DNA of 64,000 nt from Megaleporinus macrocephalus (Eukaryota > Chordata > Actinopteri > Characiformes > Anostomidae): assembly GCA_021613375.1 (NCBI GenBank), contig CM038716.1:4301684-4365683 (forward strand), written 5' to 3'. Below, piece after piece: positions 22,776-32,661 of this stretch; position 1 is the first letter of the stretch, and the number at the start of each line of letters is the position of its first letter. The notes beneath the pieces are model-generated. The model saw nothing but the letters and a program-made list of their open reading frames with translations. It ran no database searches and was not told where the DNA came from. A program made the translations under genes and the position numbers.

Positions 22776-25700
22776 AGCACCATGACAGTTATGAAAAGCT
22801 ACTAAGAACAATCTGTGCAGCCCAGCTAGATTAATGTATATCCGGAGATAATATCAGAACAAATGTTGCCTTCATGAACATGACCCTCTAATAATACATC
22901 TACATATGCTTGCTTCTTCTAGAGCCACAGCTTGGTTCTGTGCATGCTGTTCTACATGACGCCACCTGGCCTGACCAACTGTCTCCTCACCTCCAAAGGA
23001 ACAAACAGGTACACGCCATAACAGAGTCACTGCAACATGCTTTTAAAGAGCGAGCCCTTATACTAACATCCAGATTTCTCATCCACATGTAGCTCCAGGA
23101 CACCTTACTGCAGAAGGAGGAGGAGCTGGCAAGATTACAAGAGGAGAACAACAAGCTTAAAGAGTTTTTGAACTCGTCATACGTGAAGTCGCTTGAAGAA
23201 AAGTCAAAGGTAACAGTTGAATTGAATCAGATGTTGCTTTCTGTGAGCTCCATTGCAAAAATCCCATTGAACCTTAGGAGAAACATAGGTTTTGGTTGAC
23301 TCTAGAGCAGAACTGTGCAATGGAAGGGTTACTACAAGATTTTCTTCCAAGAAAACAGATTGTTTAATCAGTTGGTATCAGTTGGTCAAACAGGTGAGCT
23401 CTTGCTTTGTTAGTAGTCATGCAGTCGTGCTGGTGTGTTATGTTGGATTGGGCTCTGGATTTACGTAATTTGACCCAAACTTCCTCAACAGTATGCACCA
23501 ACTCTAACCTCCAACCTAAGTTTATTAAGGCGATCAGATCTTTTCCTGCATCCTTTAATGCATTCTTCGGTGCTTAAACCGGAACCAGTAAACAGAAAGA
23601 AGCAGTCACAAGTGTTAAGCCACGTGACATTATTTATTATCAAATTTGTTTTTATATAATCTCCAGACATACATTCATCTAGCTGGGCTGTTCTCGGTAG
23701 CTTTTCATAACCATCAATGGTGCTGGTTAGAAGTCCAGGGCAGCCGGACACATTACAGACATTAAAGAAATCCATCAGTGTGTGAGTCACACCTAAACAT
23801 ACTGTAAACAAAGTAAGAAGGATGAGGCTTAAATTCAGATTACTATTTGCCAGCTTCTGGATTAATTTTTTTTTTCCATTCCACCTTTTCAAATGGTTTC
23901 ATTCTGGTGCCTGAGGTTGCACCATATAAGGTAGAAGAGGAAAACTGGAATAGGAAGCTGAATGTGAGGCCAATCAGATCTTTTCCTGCGTTCTTTAATG
24001 CATCCTTTGGTGTTTAAACCAAAACTAATAAACACAAAGAAGCAGTAAGAAGTTTTAAGCCACTTGGTGTTATTTGTATTAGAGTTATCACTGGATTAGA
24101 GTCAGCTAAGGACTCTCATAACACCATCAGAATCACTCACTATTACAGAAATAGTACACTATACAGTGTTTCAGCTGGTTTGTAGTGTTGTCTGAAATCT
24201 CAACGATACAATTTATTCCCAATATAGCTCACAATCAATCACCCATAATGCATTACAGAATATAGTGTAAAGATGATGTTAGCTAGAATTTCCAACGTAT
24301 ACAACAATGCAACATGGTGGTGTCTTAACTACAGACGAAGAAGAAGTTGTTGTGTTGTGTCAGATGTATCCCAAAATAGCAGGAGATGTCCAACATGGCA
24401 GTTTATATACAAATATAAGTGGATGCCGTTGTTATTTAAGTAGATGTCAATGCTTATATCAGTGAACTGTACATATATATAGCAGCCCATGAGCAAACTG
24501 TTAGAACATCAAACCAATAATGTATTTCCAATGGCAGTACTGCCCACAGTTTATATGGCAGTTATGTTTGATTTGTTTATGTGATAGAATATGAACTCAT
24601 CATACCAACATCTTTGGCTTGTACAAGAAGCAGTTAATCCAAACGTTTTGGCTGTTCCCTGGTCAGTTCACTATGTAGCAAATGCTATAAAGCGAATAGG
24701 GAATGAGTTATTGAGTGAAACGTTCTGAAAAATCAATAAGCTGGTGATCTGACATTTCCGTTTAGTGTTCAAACCAGTGTTCATTTTGAGATGATACTGC
24801 TCTATACTAAAATCCAGGTCTTAGTGAGGGGAGTACGTACACTGCACAGCCCAAAAAGCAAATATGAGCAAATATTTAGAAGCTTTTGACTGGATAATTA
24901 CGACAGTGATTAATATGTTTTAACTGGCAGCAAGATGTTGCATTGTTTCGTCAAAGTTAAATTGCTGGCATCAAGCAAAGAAAACAACTAAGGAGATTAG
25001 TACCACTCTCGCTGTGTTTAATAGTAAAAGTAAGAGAATTTTCCCAACAACAAGAGTTCCTAGGATCCGGAGAAACAGCTATGGGGCCATAAGAAAAACA
25101 CTTGTTAATGAGGCTACATAGACAAAAAAGGCCTTAGGTACCTTAGGTATGGGCTCATCAGGGTAAGAAGGGAATCGCATAAAGCATATGCGCCTTATAT
25201 GCACCGCATAGTTCCCACTGTACTGCCCTCTGGAGGCAGAGTTATGGTCTGGGGTAGCTTCAGTCAGTCAAGTCGAGGCTCAGCAATATTATGTAATAAT
25301 AAAATAAGGTCAGCTGACAACCTGAATCAACTGAATAGATACCCTATTGGCATGTGAACATTTCAGGACAACAGTGCTGAGTTTCATCAGGCTGATATTA
25401 TGAAAAAGTGGTTCAGGTAGCATGAGGAATTATTTGTACACATGACACCTTAATGTCATTTCAAGTCTTTAGGATGTGCTGGAGATTGGTTCGACTCTCC
25501 CACCATCAAAACAAGATCTGAGTTGTGATGTTGCATAAGGTTGTTGAAACAATGCCACAGTATATGTTCACCCTAACCAAAGCTGTATTAGTCCCACTAA
25601 ATCTTACTGTTTCTCTCTCTTTGTCTCATATAGAGGCTACTTTCTGCTCAGAGAAGCTCGGACGCAAGGCAAAGGAAGAGAACGCTGCAGGACGAGGGCG

Positions 25701-26425
25701 ATTTCCTCAACCTGAGCCGTTTGCTGCAGGCCAACAAGGGCAAGCGGGTATGCCGGAACCTCTCTCTGGAGTTCTGCTCTGCCGAGGAGCTGGCAGCCAC
25801 CCCGCCGCTGGACTCCTGGATCCTGGAGACGCTGGGACTACAGGACGAGGACACCTTCGACCCAGACAGCAGTTTCAGTAGCCCTACGACCGACCACACG
25901 CCTTCTTTGTACTCCCCAGCCCCGAGCATCAACCACTTCAGCCCCGCAGGACAAGACAGCACCACCTGCAGTCCGAATGCTAACAACCAGAATTGCGAAT
26001 TTGGCTTGACAGACTCATTAAGCAGCTTCAGCCACAGCATGGACACAAGCTCAGAGTTCTCAACCCTCGACCCATCGCCTCTGTACACAGTCACATCCAC
26101 AGGGTCACTGATCGCCTCCCTGCCTGCCGCTGTACCCACCGGACTCTTCACCCCTCCTCGGGCGTCTTCGACCCCACAGCGCCTGCACAGTACAAGCTTA
26201 GGGCAGCAGTATCACAGCCACTGCTCCCCCAGTCCACCCGGGGGCGAGGGTGTGCTGTTCTCCACACCACGCACAACACGCACCAGAGCAGACTTAGCGT
26301 TCAGCATGTCCTTAAGCCCACAGAGCAGCGTGAAGACGCACACTTTTCCACAAGGACAGGCTTTCACCCGTAGAGACTCGCAAGGGGGGTGGAACTTCAC
26401 ATGGGTGCCTAAGCAGTGTTCTTGA
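16016..26425 (+). CDS. gmnc: Geminin coiled-coil domain-containing protein 1 (GEMC1), five coding exons
   Basis: Joined coding exons: 16016-16018, 20613-20790, 22923-23008, 23093-23209 and 25634-26425; 391 residues. GMNC is a nuclear geminin-family coiled-coil protein. In vertebrates it acts upstream of multicilin with E2F4/5-DP1 to specify multiciliated cells, and it has also been linked to replication initiation. All introns are GT-AG and phases match: 0 after exon 1, 1 after exon 2, 0 after exons 3 and 4. Landmarks are an N-terminal block with ILSCQD and VDVSTATLAPLW; a coiled coil at about residues 80-131 (RNKQLQDTLLQKEEELARLQ, EENNKLKEFLNSS); a Ser/Pro-rich middle; and a conserved C-terminal block (FSMSLSP, KTHTFPQGQAF, GGWNFTWVPKQ). 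The start is chosen because ATG+AGC joins in frame to the conserved SAILSCQD. It is longer than human GMNC (about 334 residues, from memory), mainly in the Ser/Pro-rich region. No disabling change is visible. Confidence 0.93.
16270..18520. repeat. About 225-bp tandem repeat rich in AGAACC/GGTTCT, in gmnc intron 1
   Basis: Diverged tandem units of roughly 225 bp. The phrase AGCACCAAAAAGTTATTGTA recurs at about 16854 and 17079, CATGTTCTCCATCAACCTGG recurs in most units, and AAGGGTTCTTTAG likewise. Both orientations of AGAACC are present many times, including the perfect 16-bp palindrome GGTTCTATATAGAACC at about 16525 and 17498. It fills the first half of gmnc intron 1 and has no coding potential. 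Confidence 0.85.
18535..20470. repeat. 28-31 bp minisatellite, about 65 units, in gmnc intron 1
   Basis: Units combine TAAGAGTTGTGTTACAGTT with AGAGTTTTA or TTAGAGTTCTC. The later part is a homogeneous 28-bp form and the earlier part a looser 28-31 bp form. It starts just after the 225-bp repeat and ends about 140 bp before exon 2. Each unit carries CAGTTA or CAGTTG, which fits the MYB core CNGTTR; this may be chance. Confidence 0.93.
20613..20790 (+). CDS. gmnc: gmnc coding exon 2
   Basis: Residues 2-60 plus the first base of codon 61. The acceptor is TTTTGCCCGGTTCACAG and the donor G|GTAAGA. It encodes SAILSCQDASFAGGARYACA and VDVSTATLAPLWDAGALDN, matching the conserved GMNC N terminus. 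It is strikingly GC-rich, unlike the intron repeats on its left. Confidence 0.92.
21013..21366. mobile_element. Inverted-repeat element, shorter relative of 14384-15172
   Basis: Left end TTTACAGTGGTGGTAAATGG and right end TTCCTATCACCACCACTGTG form terminal inverted repeats about 350 bp apart. The interior shares GTCTACAACACAAATATAGA-type sequence with the 14.4-kb copy. It encodes nothing. Confidence 0.65.
22030..22245 (-). repeat. Second copy of part of the transmembrane-like ORF repeat
   Basis: AAACACTGCAAACAAAGGAA, TGTGCCAGCTACTGCATTAC and GAATAGGAAGCTGAATGTGA match the 23790-23970 segment in the same orientation with scattered changes. It corresponds to the start and membrane segment of the minus-strand ORF at 23892-23485. 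Stops and indels break it. Confidence 0.65.
22532..22697 (+). mobile_element. Short MITE (CTGTCCAATGAAA family), diverged
   Basis: Carries TTGTCACTGTCCGAAAATTA at the left and TGGACCAATAGAAATGCTCA and TTCCATTGACTTACATTGAA inside. The right end fades into the adjoining (TA)n array. Confidence 0.7.
22698..22770. repeat. (TA)n microsatellite
   Basis: A run of alternating TA of about 70 bp, fused to the right end of the preceding MITE. Confidence 0.97.
22923..23008 (+). CDS. gmnc: gmnc coding exon 3
   Basis: Completes codon 61 (G+AG, Glu) and encodes residues 61-89, ending WPDQLSPHLQRNKQ. The acceptor is TGCTTGCTTCTTCTAG and the donor CAG|GTACAC. Using the next AG two bases on would hit a stop, which fixes the boundary. 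The RNKQ at the end begins the coiled coil. Confidence 0.88.
23093..23209 (+). CDS. gmnc: gmnc coding exon 4: coiled coil
   Basis: Residues 90-128, phase 0 at both ends. It encodes LQDTLLQKEEELARLQEENN and KLKEFLNSSYVKSLEEKSK, a heptad-patterned helix diagnostic for the geminin family dimerisation domain. The acceptor is CATCCACATGTAG and the donor AAG|GTAACA. Only an 84-bp intron separates it from exon 3. Confidence 0.93.
23485..23892 (-). pseudogene. Unidentified multi-copy ORF with one membrane segment
   Basis: A 135-residue open frame that I do not recognise. It starts with a basic stretch (MKRWNGKKKLIQKLANSN), then a hydrophobic segment at about residues 19-36 (LNLSLILLTLFTVCLGVT), then a polar region with five further cysteines in NTCDCFF, STEECIKGCRKRSD and the C-terminal AYC, and N-glycosylation-type NVS and NVT sites. 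That layout would suit a type II or signal-anchored membrane protein. Parts recur nearby: 23529-23632 resembles 23970-24075 in the same orientation, 22030-22245 repeats the start, and 22773-22870 repeats the middle inverted. Multiplicity and mixed orientation point to a repeat element or degraded gene copies within gmnc introns. No function is claimed. Confidence 0.4.
25205..25445 (+). pseudogene. Decayed Tc1-like transposase fragment in gmnc intron 4
   Basis: The + strand reads VPTVLPSGGRVMVWGSFSQS near 25212-25270, which resembles the GG-x-V-MVWG motif of Tc1-type transposases. Further on, TTTCAGGACAACAGTGCTGA can be read FQDNSAE, resembling the second catalytic aspartate region, followed by MKKWF. 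Frameshifts and stops lie between. No terminal repeats are identifiable. Confidence 0.6.
25634..26425 (+). CDS. gmnc: gmnc coding exon 5 (terminal)
   Basis: Residues 129-391 and the TGA stop at 26423-26425. The acceptor is CTCTTTGTCTCATATAG. It begins RLLSAQRSSDARQRKRTLQ, closing the coiled coil with a basic patch, continues through a CRNLSLEF / LDSWILETLGLQDEDTFDP block and a long Ser/Thr/Pro-rich stretch, and ends in the conserved C-terminal block FPQGQAFTRRDSQGGWNFTW. In the family, the C-terminal region mediates contact with E2F-DP proteins. Confidence 0.94.
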   Translation, partial: RLLSAQRSSDARQRKRTLQDEGDFLNLSRLLQANKGKRVCRNLSLEFCSAEELAATPPLDSWILETLGLQDEDTFDPDSSFSSPTTDHTPSLYSPAPSINHFSPAGQDSTTCSPNANNQNCEFGLTDSLSSFSHSMDTSSEFSTLDPSPLYTVTSTGSLIASLPAAVPTGLFTPPRASSTPQRLHSTSLGQQYHSHCSPSPPGGEGVLFSTPRTTRTRADLAFSMSLSPQSSVKTHTFPQGQAFTRRDSQGGWNFTWVPKQCS

Positions 26426-26650
26426 AAGCATTGGCCTTCTTTGAGGTTATTATGTCTTCCAGTGTCCTCGGTCGATGAGACATGCCGTCAGGCTGACAGG
26501 AAAGTAATGATCACGTGAATCAAACATAATTAAGACCTCATTATTGGATGGGTGAGGTGAAAGTGTTTAGAGTGTGATTTGATTGATCAGTGATTGACAG
26601 ACAGTCTTTGTCTGTTCTGTTAGATGCTAGGCTGAAGTTTAATGATGATT

Positions 26651-26656
26651 AATAAA
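26651..26656 (+). terminator. Candidate gmnc polyadenylation signal (proximal)
   Basis: AATAAA lies 226 bp after the stop codon. A second AATAAA is at 26849-26854. Either could serve; the sequence does not decide between them. Confidence 0.5.
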
Positions 26657-26848
26657 CAATCAATCAAACAAATTCTTTTGTTCTGTTCTTTTGTTGCAAG
26701 AACTTCTTCCTTGAGATGGTATCCCAAGATTGTTCATGTTGGTTCGCTTCCCAGGTCGTATTAAGGATGATTCATCATATACCATATTAAAAAGTGTTGT
26801 TACATCATAAAATGAATTTTGATTTTGGTTTTTTTATTATTATGTGTG

Positions 26849-26854
26849 AATAAA
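26849..26854 (+). terminator. Candidate gmnc polyadenylation signal (distal)
   Basis: AATAAA within GTGAATAAAATAAAATTAAC, 424 bp after the stop codon, followed by T-rich sequence. Confidence 0.4.
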
Positions 26855-26899
26855 ATAAAATTAACCATTAATAATTTATTTTATCAAATCAATGATGCC

Positions 26900-27590
26900 T
26901 ATCATTGATTGGCCAGCTAGCTCAGAGACTCTCCCTAATATTGCAAAATACCCCCTGGTATTCAGGGAGGGTCCCATGTTGGTTTGTTAATCCAGTGTTG
27001 GTTTGGCTGCTCACTCACTATAACGGTGCCTCAATGGCAACAAAATGTTTGGTTTAATAGTTCTTCTTCTGGAAATGCTCTTGTTTGGTAATGCACTCTT
27101 TTACACATTAACTGAGATCATTGCCTCCTCAGTCTTTGGTTTGAGAAATGAGTGACGATGCATTCTTTCCACCAATCACTGGGGAAATTGGGGAAGTTGT
27201 CAGATTTGCATATATGCTGATGGGATATTGAAACATTTTTTGAAGGTACCCTAGTTTTTAGGTTATGAAGGACCTGGGAACTGGGTGAACCTAATTGCTA
27301 CAGTGCCACCCTGAGGCAGACCAGTGCTGCATCTCTAGTTAAGAAAGGCAAGCTCACTAACTGTGGATGAAGCAGGGAAGCAATGGGAATGTAACGTCAT
27401 TATATGTTTACCTTGCCAGAATGTTGAGTTTACAACTTTCAGGGGGGCCAAGAGGTTAACAAGGGCATGCCAGACCCCTCAGTTCCCCGTATATCTGACT
27501 TCAACTCTGAAAACTTTGATTCTTCACATCTACACCAATGTTGTTTTACTTGAGAATGACTAGCCTCTGCCCGGCACTCGGATCAGATGC
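26900..27590. other. Non-coding stretch downstream of gmnc
   Basis: No supported gene. The 32-bp phrase at 27305-27336 (GCCACCCTGAGGCAGACCAG onwards) is repeated exactly at 37631-37662, so part of this stretch belongs to an unnamed dispersed repeat. Confidence 0.45.
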
Positions 27591-28200
27591 TTATTCTTCT
27601 CCGACACCCCTACCTCAATGTTAACCCTAACCTGTCATTTCTCCTTCACACCTGTCCCTCTCCTTCCCTCCCTTCCGTTGCTCTTTCCCTCCCATTCTCT
27701 TTCTCTCCATCAGCTCTTCCACTTTTTCTCCCGCCCCTGCAAAACAAAAGACGGGGGGGAGCCATGTCTCGGGGGAGATTCCCTCCCCGATCTGTCCCGT
27801 AGGTCTGAGATGGGCTGCACCTACCCCCTCACCCCACCTACCCCTTGGGGGGGTCTACCTCGGGATGCTTCCAGCCCTCCTTCCCTCCCTCGCTCAGTCT
27901 GGTGCTATCCATTCCTCCCCCAAGGGATCCAGGCATGGCAGGGAAAGTTGGGGCACCGGAGCTAGCCATGGAGGAGCCGAACGGGTGGTCTATCGCTAAT
28001 GACACGGTTAAGCCCCCTGCAGATGCCCACCAGATTGGAAGGGAGAGGGAGAGAGCAGGTTGGATTGTGTTGCAAGAGTGTCTGGCAAATGACGGGGAAC
28101 AGAGAGAGGGCGAGAGAAAGAAAACCCACAAGAAATTACCCCACTACACTTACCTGATCATAAAGGGGTCATTAGGTAACCGATCAAGCTGAAACTTAAT
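27591..28200. promoter_or_regulatory. Pyrimidine-rich tract and candidate conserved non-coding element
   Basis: Positions 27640-27740 are strongly C/T-rich on the + strand. Positions about 27945-28050 (GGAGCTAGCCATGGAGGAGC, GGTCTATCGCTAATGACACG) are complex, GC-balanced and free of repeats, which suggests possible constraint. No domain or splice structure supports a coding exon. This is a composition-based guess. Confidence 0.25.
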
Positions 28201-28950
28201 CCTCAGCCCTCAACGTCCTCTCGCATTACATCTCATTATTTCCAGGGTTCTGTGTTTTCAACTTGATTCATACAAGTACAGTTTACAATTAGATGTTAAT
28301 CAAATTGTTTTGGTGGGGTCTTAAAATGGGCGTGTACTTCTTTTCAAAAGAATAGCGTATAGTATCTTTTCCGATGATGTTGTCATGGAGCGGTTTTACA
28401 GAAAATACAGGCCCAAGCCTTTCACACAAGCCCTGATTAGTGGGTTTCCAGGCATATCCAGATAGGGGTCAATGTGTGTCTAGTCTTTTGGTCCCACTAG
28501 ACATATGCATGTACCTCAAGTAGGAAACAAACAAGGTTCTTGGCTGACTTATTGGTAACTGTTATCAACTGAGACCAGTAAGTATCCATGTTTGCAGGCA
28601 TGGAAAGAAATGACCCATGAAGCATCAGCCAAGTAGGGAACTAAACATAGTCAGAATTATAATTATTATATTTCAAAAACCTATCTAATCACCAATTCTG
28701 CAGCAGTCTCTGTGCTGCTTTAACCCTCTCGCATCGAGGATAAAGGACATCATCCATGATAGAATAAACCTCAGCTGCTTTTTTTGTAAAGGTAGCTTTT
28801 TAATTAAGGCTCTGGTGCGATCATATCCCTGTCAGAAGTTTTATAATCCAACTTTCAACTGCACTTTGTAAAATAAATCCATAATGAAAAATACAATACT
28901 CAATTTCTTTTGAAGGTATTCATCCATTGTTGTTAGCGTGGCTGTTAGTC
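28201..28950. other. Non-coding stretch, nothing recognised
   Basis: AT-rich DNA without a supported gene or repeat. Confidence 0.5.
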
Positions 28951-28954
28951 TTTG

Positions 28955-30060
28955 GTTGAGTGGGTCGACCCATCAGAGGCTGTGCTCCTAATTTGTTGAC
29001 CAATAAAAGCCTGTGCTCCTGGCTTGTTGACCGATCAGAGGCTGTGCTCCTGACTTTCTGACCAATCAAACACTGTGTTCCTGACTTATTCACTTATCAG
29101 AGGCTGTGCTCCTGACTTTTTGACTAATCAAACACTGTGTTCCTGACTTATCAACCTAACAATGACTGTGTCTCTGACTTGTCGACCAATTAGAGGCTGT
29201 GTCTCTGACTTGTTGACCAATCAAAAGACTGTGTTGCTGACTTGTCAATCAATCACCAGCTGTTTTCCTGACTTGTTGACAAATCACAGGCTGTGTTCCT
29301 GACATGTCAACCAATCAAAGGCTGTGTCCCTGACATGTCAACCAATCAGAGGCTGTGTTCCTTACATGTCAATCAATCAGAGGCTTTGTTCCTGACTTGT
29401 CAACCAATCAGAGGCTATGTCCCTGACATGTCAATCAATCAAACACTGTGTTCCTGACTTATCAACCTAACAATGACTGTGTTTCTGACTTGTCGACCAA
29501 TTAGAGGCTGTGTCTTTGACTTGTTGACCAATCAAAAGACTGCGTTGCTGACTTGTCAATCAATCACCAGCTGTTTTCCTGACTTGTTGACAAATCACAG
29601 ACTGTGTTCCTGACATGTCAACCAATCAAAGGCTGTGTCCCTGACATGTCAACCAATCAGAGGCTGTGTTCCTTTCATGTCAATCAATCAGAGGCTTTGT
29701 TCCTGATTTGTCAACCAATCACAGTCTGTGTTCCTGACATATCAATCAATCAGAGTCTGTGTTCCTGACTTGTCAACCAATCAGAGGCTGTGTTCATGAC
29801 TTGTCAACCAATCAAAAGACTGGGTTGCTGACTCATCAACAAACAATGACTGTGTTCCTGACTTGTCAATCAATCACAGGCTGGTTTCTTGGCTTGTTGT
29901 CAAATCAGAGGCTGCGCTCCTGCCTTGTTGACCAATTAAAGAAAATGTTCTTGACTTATGGACCAAACAAAGACTGTGTTTCTGACTTCTTGACCAATCA
30001 GAGACTGTTTTCCTGACTCGTTGACCAGTTTGAGGCTGTGCTCCTGACAACGCCACCCGT
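28955..30060. repeat. About 30-bp minisatellite of CCAAT-box-like units, about 36 copies
   Basis: Units read TTGTTGACCAATCAGAGGCT plus GTGTTCCTGAC with variants. Many contain ACCAATCAG or ACCAATCAAA, which fits the NF-Y (CCAAT-box) consensus; others have decayed to CAAATCACAG or TCAATCAATC. A larger duplication is visible: AACACTGTGTTCCTGACTTA recurs at 29131 and 29442, an offset of 311 bp, about 10 units. Open frames inside are artefacts. Confidence 0.94.
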
Positions 30061-30654
30061 CCAAGCAAAATAAAAGTAAGTATGTAGTGTACAATGTTTC
30101 TGAGATATTTATTTGTTTATGTTCTGCATCCTTTGATGTCACATACAATGTTGTCAGCCGGAGACGGTTAAGCATGGCTTGTATGTTGTGTACTTTGGAG
30201 CACTGAGCAATTCAAACGTTCTCTTTGACTCAGAGTTCATTCTTGAGTACCTTCAAAATGATTGCACTGGATTACTAAGTAAATTAGGAAGAGTATAACA
30301 TTAACAGTGGATCCAGCCAGTCTGTACACACATACACACACACGCTTGCAGACCAGCAATCAAACAACACCTGCAAGATATGCACTCTCGCACACATACG
30401 GGCACTTTTCGAACAGCTATTTATTAACTCCTGACGACACGTAGAAATAGATCCCCATAATTCCTGTAGGCGCCCTGTTATCATTCATCAACTCAACATC
30501 ATTACCATCAAATCAGTCACCCACAGAACCATCATACTGTACTTACCACTAATAGCACACTGCCTCTGTCTCCTCTGACTTCACAAACATAGACAGCATG
30601 TCAACGCTGGAGCCAAGCGCTGCGACTCCCGACACAATGTGTTGGTATTGCAAT

Positions 30655-30870
30655 TCCAATACCCTGTTTCCAAAAAAGTTGGCCTACTATGCAAAATATA
30701 CATAAAAACAGAATGCAATCATGTACAAATCGATTCTATTTAAATGAATTTAGCACAAAGACAGCAGAGCAAATTTTGAAAAAAAGAAATTTGATTGTTC
30801 TTAAAAAAATATATACACCCATTTTGAACTTGATGCCAACAACAAGCTAAATCAACAAAACATTGGTTAC
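30655..30870. repeat. Dispersed fish repeat fragment (ACCCTGTTTCCAAAAAAGTT)
   Basis: Begins ACCCTGTTTCCAAAAAAGTT and continues with ATAAAAACAGAATGCAATC and CATTTTGAACTTGATGCCA. I recognise this phrase set from a widespread teleost non-autonomous DNA transposon, without being sure of its name. No right end is seen. Confidence 0.5.
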
Positions 30871-30884
30871 ATCTGAAATCACCT

Positions 30885-31025
30885 ACTTGCCTACTACTGA
30901 GTAGGCGAAATCAGTAGGTGAGTGCGGCTAGTATATCTGAATACCTAGTAGGCATTGAGTAGTAGGCGAACGTTTCCCGGATGACCTACTGAATCGGCAG
31001 CCATTTTTATGTAGGCGAACACCCC
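30885..31025. repeat. Short palindrome-rich segment (CTACTGAGTAGGCGAA)
   Basis: CCTACTACTGAGTAGGCGAA, AATACCTAGTAGGCATTGAG and GATGACCTACTGAAT are short inverted and direct repeats of CCTACT/AGTAGG. It may be part of a non-autonomous transposon. No terminal repeats are resolved. Confidence 0.4.
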
Positions 31026-31029
31026 TTAC

Positions 31030-31940
31030 AGAAAATAAGTATACTTAAAGTTAATTTTATTAAGTATATTTTATGCAGTTACTATACTAATGTCATTGTA
31101 CTAGTAGCACACTTGTATATGTACTATTTTCATACTTCTTGGGACTAAATTGGCCCACTTTCTAGTTTTTAAAAGTATACTTGTAAGTGTAGTAAGTATA
31201 CAACTAGTTTACATCTTTTGTACAGCAACTACACTAAAAGTAAACTTAAGGGTTTACTGTTAGTTTACTAGCTTGTACATTTTGTCTAAGTGGACTTAAC
31301 ATAATACACTGTAATTTACTGCTTATATTATTGTTGTACTTTAAAGTATATGACTAGGTTTAAGGGTTTTTTTTCTACTTAAAATAAGAACTTAACAATA
31401 TTTAACGTATGGATGCAGCCTTTATTTCTGACGCACAATGTCTGCTGGGTAGATGACGTGGTTGCAGCACGCTAAACTTGACTGCGGTTAAAAGGAGTGA
31501 ATGTTAGTTACTAACCTAGCTAACCTAGAAAACCATGTACATTGTGTTGTTGTTGTTATTTTAGTGAAAGGCAGTGGGAAGACTGATATTAGTCTGAACA
31601 GCTTTCACAAACATAAACAAGGAGAATAGTTAGTGAAGCAGCGTGTGGACTTACACAGCTACCCAAAGACCTGCCGCTCTGCTCTCCTCACTTCAGTCTG
31701 GATGCGTTGGAGTCGTTCAGTAGACCACCACTGGTGAGAGACTTGGCGGATGCTGTTGGTTTTAAGCGTAGACTAAAACACAATGCAGTGCCACAGTTTC
31801 CCCACACAGGAAGTCCAAAAGCCTCAGAATACGGAGCGAGAACCATGCGAAGAAACATGAACGTGCGCTGCATTCTCTCCTGGCGTCCCACAGACAACGT
31901 TTAGCGTTAGCGTCAGCTGCTTCTCCCTCGTTTGTGGATC
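31030..31940. other. Non-coding stretch, possibly part of a DNA-transposon remnant
   Basis: Repeated AAGTATAC/GTAGTAAGTATAC words occur near 31030-31340. Overlapping frames on both strands at 31688-31974 have no recognisable domain. No gene called. Confidence 0.4.
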
Positions 31941-32137
31941 CTGAAGGTGAAAGTACAGCCTTAGTAGTGAACATACTACTTCACTAATAAAGGAGTGTGA
32001 AGCTCAGAGAAACTCCCGTTCAGTGTATCTAGCTGTTTACTGAAGGTGAAAGTAGTCTTAGTAGTGAACATACTACTTCACTAATAAAGGAGTGTGAAGC
32101 TCAGAGAAACTCCCGTTCAGTGTATCTAGCTGTTTAC
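31941..32137. repeat. Tandem duplication, two units of about 97-99 bp
   Basis: CTGAAGGTGAAAGTA begins both units (31941 and 32040), and AACTCCCGTTCAGTGTATCT followed by AGCTGTTTAC closes both. The units are nearly identical except for a small indel, so the duplication is recent. Confidence 0.95.
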
Positions 32138-32633
32138 AGAGTGTGAATGTTTCCTGCTAGAAAGCGGAGCTCCTTTAACAGACACTCTCCTTCTCCGTCA
32201 ACACCAACACACAGCTTCACAACAACTCCAGCACTGTGTCCACTCTCTCCTCCACGCCTCTCTGTTTATCATCATTTTCACTAACGTGGTGTGTGCTGTC
32301 ACCGCTGATGTCAGAAATGTTGTGTTCTAGCTTAAACTGCTAAGGCTGAACAGTAGCATGTTTAGCTAGCTAGCTGTGCTCAAGCGCGACGGCCGGTTAC
32401 TGCAACTATTTGATGTCACCACCCGCTGAGCATGCCAGTAGTTACAACAATGGAGACCTACGTGCAGCGGGATTTTACAGATCTTACAAAGCTGATTTTT
32501 TATTAGATTTTACAAATCTAATAAATCTGATACTTTTAGTGATTTTTTACAACGTGTCTTAAGAATTTAGAGTCATTACACCATATTAAGGCTTACAAGT
32601 GTTACCAGCCAGGGTTCCCTTTAAATAAAATGT

Positions 32634-32661
32634 ATTATTATTATTATTATTATTATTATAA
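32634..32661. repeat. (TTA)n microsatellite
   Basis: About nine ATT/TTA units, seen directly. Confidence 0.95.

Larger units (their letters stand above)
20791..22922 (+). other. gmnc intron 2
   Basis: Holds the inverted-repeat element at 21013-21366, a region at 22030-22245 related to the transmembrane-like ORF of intron 4, a MITE at 22532-22697, a (TA)n array and, at 22773-22870, an inverted piece of the same ORF-related repeat. The rest is unassigned. Confidence 0.7.
23210..25633 (+). other. gmnc intron 4
   Basis: Contains the minus-strand transmembrane-like ORF repeat (23485-24075) and a decayed transposase fragment (about 25205-25445). The remainder, 24080-25200, shows nothing recognisable. 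Confidence 0.75.

Noticed and set aside
31688..31974. Possible exon with frames on both strands
   Set aside because: No recognisable domain, no consistent splice sites, and it is adjacent to a tandem duplication. More likely part of a transposon remnant.
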